A stretch of 64,000 nucleotides of DNA, taken from positions 22,627-86,626 of the forward strand of contig JAKOXL010000029.1 of NCBI GenBank assembly GCA_029781045.1. The letters are read 5' to 3'. Of this stretch, positions 58,793 through 64,000 are shown piece by piece. Made by a program: the position numbers and the translations under genes. This DNA comes from Bacillota bacterium (GTDB taxonomy: Bacteria > Bacillota > UBA994 > UBA5500). The notes under the pieces were generated by a model. It had not been told where the DNA came from. It did no database searches and saw only the letters and a list, made by a program, of their open reading frames with translations. Numbering within the stretch: the first letter of the stretch is position 1; every line of letters starts with the position of its first letter.

Positions 58793-61306
58793 ATGGATCT
58801 AACCTATATCACTGTTTCTATCATACTCGCGGCGATGGTCCTACTTGGCATCAAGTTGATGAGCTCCCCTAGAACTGCGGTCTTGGGAAATCGACTCAGT
58901 GCCCTAAGTATGTTTGCCGCCATACTGCTAGTTCTTTGGACTAACAAAATTTTGAACGTTTATCTGGTTTGGATTGCCATTGCTATTGGTGCTGCCATCG
59001 GCTATATCATCGCCGTAAAGGCCACTATGATACAGATGCCCCAGATGGTAGCCCTTCTCAACGGATTGGGCGGAGGGGCGTCGGCATTGGTGGCTTATGC
59101 TGAGATTGCTGATAAGTATGGTAGCATGGACCTAGTGGGGCAAATAAGCAGCCAGCTGGCACTCATAGTAGGTGGTGTGACGCTAAGCGGGAGTCTTATC
59201 GCCGCAGCCAAGTTAGACCGCCGTATGAGCCAGCGGCCCCTGGTACTAAAGGGCCACTCTCTCTTGGCTACTGGCAGTATCGTAGCGATGATCGCTTTGG
59301 CTGCAGCTACTCTGCAGCCGAATGCTCCGGTTCTGTCCCTTTCATTGTTAGTCCTTATTCTATCTCTTGTATATGGGTATCTGTTTGCTGTGCGTGTGGG
59401 CGGGGCTGACATGCCTATCACCATTTCACTCTTGAACTCGTTCTCAGGCTTAGCTGGCGCCATTGTCGGCTTTACTGTTAATGAACCGCTCTTGGTGGCG
59501 GTGGGAGCTATCGTCGGTGCATCCGGATTGATTCTAACTGATATTATGTGTAGGGCGATGAACCGATCCCTCGGCAGCGTGCTTAGTGGTGCCACTAGTA
59601 CTACAGACTCGGCTAAGCCAAAGTCGGCAACTTCTGCGCCTAAGGAGGAAGCTGAGTCCACTCCTGCAGCGGAGCCAGAACAGAAGCCTGGCCTTGGCCA
59701 ACTACTGCGCTCGGCTGAGCAAGTAATCATTGTTCCTGGTTACGGAATGGCTATTGCCCAGGCTCAGGGGCATGTAAAGGCATTAATGAATGCTCTAATT
59801 GCTGCCGGCAAGGATGTGCGTTTTGCCATTCATCCGGTGGCGGGCCGCATGCCGGGGCATATGAATGTGCTCTTGGCCGAGGTTGATGTTCCTTACGAAC
59901 TGATGGTGGAAATGGACGAAATAAATCAAGATTTTCCACAGACCGATGTGGCCATAGTGGTCGGATCCTGTGATGTGGTGAACCCGGCGGCTAATACGGC
60001 CGAAGGCACGCCCATCTATGGTATGCCGGTACTAAATGTGGAGCAGGCCAAGCACGTGATCGTGTGCAACTTGGATACCAAACCGGGTTATTCGGGCGTT
60101 GACAACCCCCTCTATGAGATGCCCCATGTGGAGCTAATGTTGGGAGATGCCAAAGAATCATTGGATCGGTTGCTGAGGGAGTTCAGAGGTGAAGTCGACT
60201 CGGAGCCAGTTGCCGAACCGTCAAAAGAAGATGCCAAGGGGGATACTTCCCTTAGCCATATTCTACGGACCGCTCGCAAAGTTATCATAGTCCCTGGTTA
60301 CGGCATGGCTATTGCTCAGGCCCAGGGGCATGTGAAACAGTTGGCCGATGCCTTGGAAGAGAAGGGAATAGAGGTTAAGTTCGCCATCCATCCTGTGGCA
60401 GGCCGAATGCCGGGGCACATGAACGTGCTGCTGGCCGAAGTAGATGTCCCTTACGATAAACTGGTGGAAATGGATGACATTAACCCGGAATTCCCAGAAA
60501 CCGATGTGGCTATCGTCGTGGGTTCTTGCGATGTGGTTAACCCGGCTGCAAATACGGCGGAAGGTACTCCGATTTATGGAATGCCTGTGCTGAATGTGGA
60601 AGAGGCCAAGCATGTAGTCGTCTGTAACCTAGATACTAAGCCAGGATACTCGGGTGTGGAGAATCCGCTATACGAAATGCCCCATGTTCACCTGTTGTTG
60701 GGCGATGCTAAAGCATCTCTAGAGAGTCTATTGCAAGCTGTAGGGGGTGGTCCTGATGAGGTGGATGGTCCTGCGCCGCAACCTATCACAGCGCAAGCAG
60801 GCCCTGAAATCAAAGAGTTGACCACTGCTCGGAGAGTGATCATAGTACCGGGCTATGGTATGGCAATCGCTCAGGCTCAGGGTCTTGTTAAGCAACTGAT
60901 GGATGTTTTAGAGGCCAGAGGAGCGCAAGTCGACTTCGCGATTCATCCGGTTGCCGGCCGCATGCCGGGGCATATGAACGTGCTTTTAGCAGAAGTCGAC
61001 GTGCCTTATGATAAGTTGAGGGAGATGGACGATATCAACACCGAGTTTGCGGAAACCGATGTTGCTATAATTGTTGGTGCATGTGACGTGGTAAATCCAG
61101 CTGCCAACACGGCTGAAGGAACACCCATATACGGTATGCCAGTGTTGAGCGTTGAGCAAGCCAAACATGTCATAGTTTGCAACTTGGATCGTAAACCGGG
61201 TTATTCGGGCGTCGATAATCCACTGTACGACATGCCTCATGTTCGTCTCTTGTTGGGTGACGCAAAGGAATCCTTGCTGCAGCTCCTGCAAGAGGTCCAA
61301 GGGTAG
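58793..61306 (+). CDS. pntB: NAD(P) transhydrogenase beta subunit with three tandem domain III copies
   Basis: 837 aa against about 460 in usual PntB. Residues 1-270: membrane domain II beta part with multiple helices and conserved MPQMVALLNGLGGGASALVA. A charged linker (about 270-298) follows. Then three dIII domains, each with the motif GYGMAIAQAQ (at Gly316, Gly502, Gly687), HPVAGRMPGHMNVLLAE, DVAIVVGSCDVVNPAAN (GACD in copy 3) and GTPIYGMPVL. Spacing is 186 and 185 residues. The usual KRS of the 2'-phosphate site is NLD in all three. DNA copies differ at many synonymous sites, so the duplication is old and selected. Active copies cannot be told by eye. Confidence 0.92.
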   Translation: MDLTYITVSIILAAMVLLGIKLMSSPRTAVLGNRLSALSMFAAILLVLWTNKILNVYLVWIAIAIGAAIGYIIAVKATMIQMPQMVALLNGLGGGASALVAYAEIADKYGSMDLVGQISSQLALIVGGVTLSGSLIAAAKLDRRMSQRPLVLKGHSLLATGSIVAMIALAAATLQPNAPVLSLSLLVLILSLVYGYLFAVRVGGADMPITISLLNSFSGLAGAIVGFTVNEPLLVAVGAIVGASGLILTDIMCRAMNRSLGSVLSGATSTTDSAKPKSATSAPKEEAESTPAAEPEQKPGLGQLLRSAEQVIIVPGYGMAIAQAQGHVKALMNALIAAGKDVRFAIHPVAGRMPGHMNVLLAEVDVPYELMVEMDEINQDFPQTDVAIVVGSCDVVNPAANTAEGTPIYGMPVLNVEQAKHVIVCNLDTKPGYSGVDNPLYEMPHVELMLGDAKESLDRLLREFRGEVDSEPVAEPSKEDAKGDTSLSHILRTARKVIIVPGYGMAIAQAQGHVKQLADALEEKGIEVKFAIHPVAGRMPGHMNVLLAEVDVPYDKLVEMDDINPEFPETDVAIVVGSCDVVNPAANTAEGTPIYGMPVLNVEEAKHVVVCNLDTKPGYSGVENPLYEMPHVHLLLGDAKASLESLLQAVGGGPDEVDGPAPQPITAQAGPEIKELTTARRVIIVPGYGMAIAQAQGLVKQLMDVLEARGAQVDFAIHPVAGRMPGHMNVLLAEVDVPYDKLREMDDINTEFAETDVAIIVGACDVVNPAANTAEGTPIYGMPVLSVEQAKHVIVCNLDRKPGYSGVDNPLYDMPHVRLLLGDAKESLLQLLQEVQG

Positions 61307-61324
61307 TCTCACGCAGATGCAGAT

Positions 61325-61353
61325 AGCAGCTCCTGAATAGGGGCTGCTTTTTT
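61325..61353 (+). terminator. Terminator after transhydrogenase operon
   Basis: AGCAGCTCC pairs with GGGGCTGCT (one G-T) over 6 nt, followed by TTTTTTC. Confidence 0.8.
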
Positions 61354-61381
61354 CTACTACTGTTAACAAAAAATCGTTGAA

Positions 61382-61411
61382 TTGGCGATTCGCTGCCATT
61401 TCAAGTATGAT
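61382..61411 (+). promoter_or_regulatory. Candidate promoter for P-II-like gene
   Basis: TTGGCG (61382-61387), 18-bp spacer, TATGAT. The leader to the start is about 160 nt. Confidence 0.35.
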
Positions 61412-61575
61412 ATACATGCATGCTGGCCATCCTATGTGACCGAGCTAGATCTATACCTGCTTGGCTATGGTTGCGATCACACTGGTGCGCCCTACTTAAC
61501 TCTTAATGCTTACATTCACTTTAGCTGGGTACTGGCCTTGCAGGCAGAAGGCCCAACTAGAAAAGGACTAGAAAG

Positions 61576-61923
61576 GTGATTACAGTGCAGGTTAACAATC
61601 ACGACCTTATTGTAACGATTGTCAAGAGAGGCCATGCTGATCGAATTGTTAAGGCCTCCAAAGAAGCTGGAGCGGAGGGAGCAACTGTTCTGTACGGGCG
61701 TGGCACAGGTATTCACGAGCAAAAGAAGTTGTTGGGCATTGCTATTGAGCCCGAAAAAGACATCATTCTTACTGTTATCCAGAAAGATAAGACGGAAAAG
61801 GTGCTGGCGGCTATCAGTCGGGCCGGTGAAATGGACAGGCCAGGAACCGGTATTGCCTTTGTGATTGAGTTAAAGACGGTAGCTGGTATTTCCCACCTAC
61901 TCAAGGAGTTACAAGCGAAGTAG
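61576..61923 (+). CDS. P-II family regulator-like protein
   Basis: 115 aa (or 112 from GTG 61585, which also has a fair ribosome site GAAAGG). Ferredoxin-like fold of the P-II family: NHDLIVTIVKRGHADRIVKASKEAGAEGATVLYGRGTG, then GIAIEPEKDIILTVIQKDKTEKVL, and AGEMDRPGTGIAFVIEL. It lacks the T-loop tyrosine of GlnB (no KGAEY-type loop), so it is a P-II relative and not the classical nitrogen sensor. Such proteins often sit by transport or membrane genes. Own promoter and terminator. Confidence 0.82.
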   Translation: MITVQVNNHDLIVTIVKRGHADRIVKASKEAGAEGATVLYGRGTGIHEQKKLLGIAIEPEKDIILTVIQKDKTEKVLAAISRAGEMDRPGTGIAFVIELKTVAGISHLLKELQAK

Positions 61924-61955
61924 CACATACCCATGCCACTGAAGTGAAACACAAG

Positions 61956-61995
61956 GAGGCTTGTTCACATTACTTGGTGAACAAGCCTCTTTTTG
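61956..61995 (+). terminator. Strong intrinsic terminator
   Basis: Thirteen-bp perfect stem GAGGCTTGTTCAC with GTGAACAAGCCTC over 8 nt, followed by TTTTTGC. Confidence 0.92.
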
Positions 61996-62064
61996 CTCGT
62001 ATCAGCGTGCCTATAAGCATATAGCTTATATGAACGACATTTGCGGCAGAGAGGGGGGAGGGGC

Positions 62065-62655
62065 TTGCAACAGTGTTTAGTCATTGGCCGCACCAATGTA
62101 GGAAAAACTGCATTCGTGCTCAACTTCGCGGAATACTTGGGACTGAGTCGCGTGGAGATAACCTTCAACTATCCCGATGGTTTCGCTACCAAGCAGGTTT
62201 TTCGCCTTGAGCATGCTCGTCAAGAATTGATAGGAAGGGGGCAACATAAAACCCGCTGTCTACAAGCTCTAGAGGTAGAGGTACCCGCCGGAAAGAGTAA
62301 GAAGCGGATATTGCTTACCGATAGTAGTGGCTTTTCTGAGGGTATACCCAGAGATCAAGCTCTTCGGCAGGCAGCTGCCCAAACGTTGCTGGAAATAAAA
62401 AAGGCTGCCTTGGTCCTACATGTGCTCGATGCCTCAATTCCCGGTGCAGTGGGCGAAGTGGACCGACAGATAGCCAATTATGCGGAAACCAGGGGTGGCT
62501 ACGTTATTCTAGCCAACAAGATGGACCTACCTCAGGCGAGGGATGGGTTGCAGCGAATCCGTAGTCAATTCCCCAAACAGCTGGTCATACCCATATCAGC
62601 CCTCTATAAACGAGGCTTTAAGGAGGTGAAAGCCATTGTGGCCCATAATCTGTAA
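62065..62655 (+). CDS. Era/TrmE-like small GTPase
   Basis: 196 aa, soluble. G1 GRTNVGKT at 8-15, G3 replaced by DSSGF in LLTDSSGFSEG (usual form DxxG), G4 NKMD in ILANKMDLPQ, G5 ISALYKRG. TTG 62065 has a very purine-rich ribosome site (GAGGGGGGAGGGG). The switch region is unusual: VEITFNYPDGFATKQVFRLEH. No second domain. It is first of three overlapping genes with two membrane proteins, so it probably controls or inserts something at the membrane. Role unknown. Confidence 0.82.
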   Translation: MQQCLVIGRTNVGKTAFVLNFAEYLGLSRVEITFNYPDGFATKQVFRLEHARQELIGRGQHKTRCLQALEVEVPAGKSKKRILLTDSSGFSEGIPRDQALRQAAAQTLLEIKKAALVLHVLDASIPGAVGEVDRQIANYAETRGGYVILANKMDLPQARDGLQRIRSQFPKQLVIPISALYKRGFKEVKAIVAHNL

Positions 62656-63214
62656 GCACCTGCTCGGTTGCGGATCCGCTTTCTTTGTCGGGTGGGCAAT
62701 ACGGCTCATGGATGATCATCTCGATAGCGATTTCGATCAATTGTTGGGGAAGGTAAACTGGAGTACCCGCTTAGGAAAGGGTACGACCGCCTACGCCCTT
62801 TATGCCTTTGCCTTTTCTGTATTGCTGGACCCTGAGATAGGCGTCTGCTTATTGACAGCAGCTTATGCGGTAGGCATGGTGGGTGAGACACGCCGACTGC
62901 CTACTCGGCTGCCCGGTTATCTAGAAGGAGCCCTTCTATGGCTAACCTCGGCCTGGCGTTTTGGTCTAAAAACGGCATGGGCTGCCTTGGGCATCATGAT
63001 CGCAGTGCAATTAATTGACGACTTGTTGGATCAAGCCCAAGACCAATGGCTGATGTCTCCTAACTGGACCACAAAGTTAGGCATAATAGGCACTCTGCTG
63101 GTCAGTGTAACTCTATTAGCTGTCCTCCATTTCCTTGATCCGTGGCTCTTGCTCTATGCTGCCTTGAGTTTCCTCTATTTCCAGCTACAGGAGCGGGTAA
63201 AGCGCCATGGGTAA
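62636..63214 (+). CDS. Membrane protein with two DDxxD repeats, UbiA-like in aspect
   Basis: 192 aa, about six hydrophobic segments. Two halves carry the same pattern: RLMDDHLDSDFDQ with NWSTRLG (Asp26, 27, 30) and QLIDDLLDQAQDQ with NWTTKLG (Asp128, 129, 132). This reflects an internal duplication. Paired Asp-rich motifs recall prenyltransferases of the UbiA superfamily, but the protein is shorter than usual (about 280 aa) and I do not claim activity. GTG 62636 has a perfect AAGGAGGTG upstream, inside the end of the GTPase gene. It overlaps the next gene by 8 bp. Confidence 0.7.
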   Translation: MWPIICKHLLGCGSAFFVGWAIRLMDDHLDSDFDQLLGKVNWSTRLGKGTTAYALYAFAFSVLLDPEIGVCLLTAAYAVGMVGETRRLPTRLPGYLEGALLWLTSAWRFGLKTAWAALGIMIAVQLIDDLLDQAQDQWLMSPNWTTKLGIIGTLLVSVTLLAVLHFLDPWLLLYAALSFLYFQLQERVKRHG

Positions 63215-63410
63215 TTTCATACTTTGCAGTCTGATTTCCCTATGCCTAGGTTACTTCTTGGGGCGGCATATTGGTTGGCAGGAAGGGCTGGAAGAAGGCT
63301 TGGCATATGCGCCCATCCGTCTGCGAGCCCAGGCCCTTATGGAAGGTAGATGCCCCCTTTGCCAAGCAGCCTGTTCTCTGGAAGCTGATTGTGAAGAATT
63401 TGATACCTAG
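63207..63410 (+). CDS. Small membrane protein with C-terminal CxxC
   Basis: 67 aa. One N-terminal helix (FILCSLISLCLGYFLG), then a polar part with HIGWQEGLEEGLAYAPIRLRAQALMEG and a possible metal or redox pair CPLCQAAC near the end. Translationally coupled to the preceding membrane protein (8-bp overlap). Last gene of the GTPase operon. No family recognised. Confidence 0.6.
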   Translation: MGNFILCSLISLCLGYFLGRHIGWQEGLEEGLAYAPIRLRAQALMEGRCPLCQAACSLEADCEEFDT

Positions 63411-63429
63411 CTCTATAGGTTGCCTAGTC

Positions 63430-63501
63430 AACAGGAAATTACGAGTCTCGTAACGAATTACCTCAACATGAATTTTGCGTACGCGAGGTCACAATCCTGT
63501 T
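63430..63501 (+). promoter_or_regulatory. Possible structured leader (three-way junction) before MoaD-like gene
   Basis: AACAGGA (63430-63436) can pair with TCCTGTT (63495-63501). Between them are TTACG/CGTAA (63439-63453, palindromic TTACGAGTCTCGTAA) and ACCTC/GAGGT. The ribosome site AAGGAGGGG follows 14 bp later. It may be an RNA switch or an operator; seen by eye only, no folding done. Confidence 0.35.
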
Positions 63502-63529
63502 CAGTGGCATCTAGAAGGAGGGGATTGAC

Positions 63530-63763
63530 CTGCAGATCAAGCTCAAGATTTATGGTGAGGTCAACCATTACCTGCGGGCAGATAGCAAGTTCGGTGAAGT
63601 AAGCATGCAACCGGTAACGGTTTTGCGGGAGCTGTTAAGTTCTCTGCGCATTCCCCAGTACGCTATTTGGCGAATAAGAGTCAATGGGGAAGATGTGTCT
63701 CTAGACCGGAGTCTTCGCGATGGAGACACCATTGAAATCTATGCTACCGGAGATGGTGCTTAG
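63530..63763 (+). CDS. MoaD/ThiS-like ubiquitin-fold protein, non-ATG start
   Basis: 77 aa, CTG at 63530 (or ATT 63524), six bases after AAGGAGGGG. Beta-grasp pattern QIKLKIYGEVNHYL, then TVLRELLSSLRIPQYAIWRIRVNGE, and DRSLRDGDTIEIYATGDGA. This matches MoaD/ThiS in order and length. The C-terminus ends GDGA where sulfur carriers end Gly-Gly, so thiocarboxylate chemistry is doubtful unless processed. The non-ATG start is likely why it is overlooked. A terminator follows, so it is a single gene. Confidence 0.72.
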   Translation: MQIKLKIYGEVNHYLRADSKFGEVSMQPVTVLRELLSSLRIPQYAIWRIRVNGEDVSLDRSLRDGDTIEIYATGDGA

Positions 63764-63766
63764 GAG

Positions 63767-63800
63767 GCTGCACGTCATGCGTGCAGCTTCCCGCTTTTTG
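63767..63800 (+). terminator. Terminator after MoaD-like gene
   Basis: GCTGCACG pairs with CGTGCAGC over 5 nt, then TTCCCGCTTTTTG. Confidence 0.7.
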
Positions 63801-63894
63801 AGGTAACAATATCTGAGAACAATTCTGGCTGCTTTAGGTTACTTCGCACCTGTGCTACACTGGGAACAGAAATTAGTAGCAAGGGGGTTTGGCA

Positions 63895-64000
63895 TTGCTT
63901 AACAGCGATGTTCAAAAAGATAAAGCGATAATCGCCGCGTTAGAAACGCCGGGGCAGGCCAGTGATCTGAGGGAACTGGCCGCCCTCGTTACGACGGCTG
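63895..64000 (+). CDS. Start of an unidentified gene, cut by the right edge
   Basis: TTG 63895 with AAGGGGG eight bases upstream; the frame is open to the end of the window (35 codons: LNSDVQKDKAIIAALETPG and on). A weak promoter (TTTAGG, 17 bp, TACACT at about 63834-63862) lies upstream. Too little sequence to name a family. Confidence 0.6.
   Translation, partial: MLNSDVQKDKAIIAALETPGQASDLRELAALVTTA

Noticed and set aside
1..64000. tRNA or rRNA genes
   Set aside because: No GGTTCGAATCC-type T-arm with matching acceptor stem and no rRNA stretch was seen.

Overview
The window looks like chromosome from a spore-forming Bacillota of the clostridial/limnochordial type. Evidence: strong AAGGAGG-type ribosome sites with many GTG and TTG starts, a spoVK-like AAA gene, Firmicutes-type lipoproteins, a PadR/DUF2812 pair, copper-amine-oxidase-N domains, and the block mutS-mutL-miaA-hfq-spoVK. 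I found no rRNA, tRNA, prophage, IS element or cas gene.

Layout. 1-1511: polar amino-acid ABC importer (permease cut by the left edge, ATPase). 1728-5063: lipoprotein, PAS-like protein, a broken PH-like membrane protein and a frameshifted repeat protein. 5119-13164: nitroreductase, lipoproteins, GTP-type PEP carboxykinase, a sensory diguanylate cyclase and PadR/DUF2812. 13261-16418: HisC-like aminotransferase, QueG-like Fe-S protein, an intact PH-like paralogue and a histidine phosphatase. 16457-19083: an ABC-2 exporter operon with two of its three genes broken. 19229-21222: DUF3795, dapB and ddh (lysine/meso-DAP). 21417-24210: two FtsX-like permeases. 24357-30156: a tightly overlapping TerB-N/TerB-C, DUF2791 ATPase (BrxD-like) and Lhr-like helicase operon, probably anti-phage or genome-protection. 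30301-38616: wall and amino-sugar functions (NlpC/P60, ROK kinase, NagA, CutC, NamZ-like, DUF445, polysaccharide deacetylase). 39327-43661: MFS transporter and TldD/TldE. 43748-45597: ECF sigma, anti-sigma and YfjL-like operon. 46160-47931: SpoIIE-type phosphatase, P-loop protein and HD protein. 48529-55353: mismatch repair, tRNA modification, Hfq and SpoVK. 57296-61306: proton-translocating transhydrogenase. 61576-64000: P-II-like protein, small GTPase operon, MoaD/ThiS-like protein and a gene cut by the right edge.

Most striking: two unrelated genes (3023-3112 and 17143-17231) are each interrupted by exactly 61 bp. In both, a 28-29 bp piece of the gene is duplicated around 32-33 bp of foreign DNA. 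Removing 61 bp restores each reading frame. The geometry is that of one type I-E CRISPR repeat-spacer unit, so I read them as off-target Cas1-Cas2 spacer integrations (nascent CRISPR loci) in coding sequence. No CRISPR locus is in the window, so a type I-E system elsewhere in the genome, now or in the past, is predicted.

Second: the transhydrogenase beta subunit carries three tandem copies of the nucleotide-binding domain III instead of one. All three lack the usual Lys-Arg-Ser 2'-phosphate motif. Other notable items are the TerB/DUF2791/helicase operon, an FtsX permease with a C-terminal lipoyl-like domain, a 31-residue membrane peptide gene with its own promoter and terminator, and a MoaD-like gene with a non-ATG start behind a structured leader.
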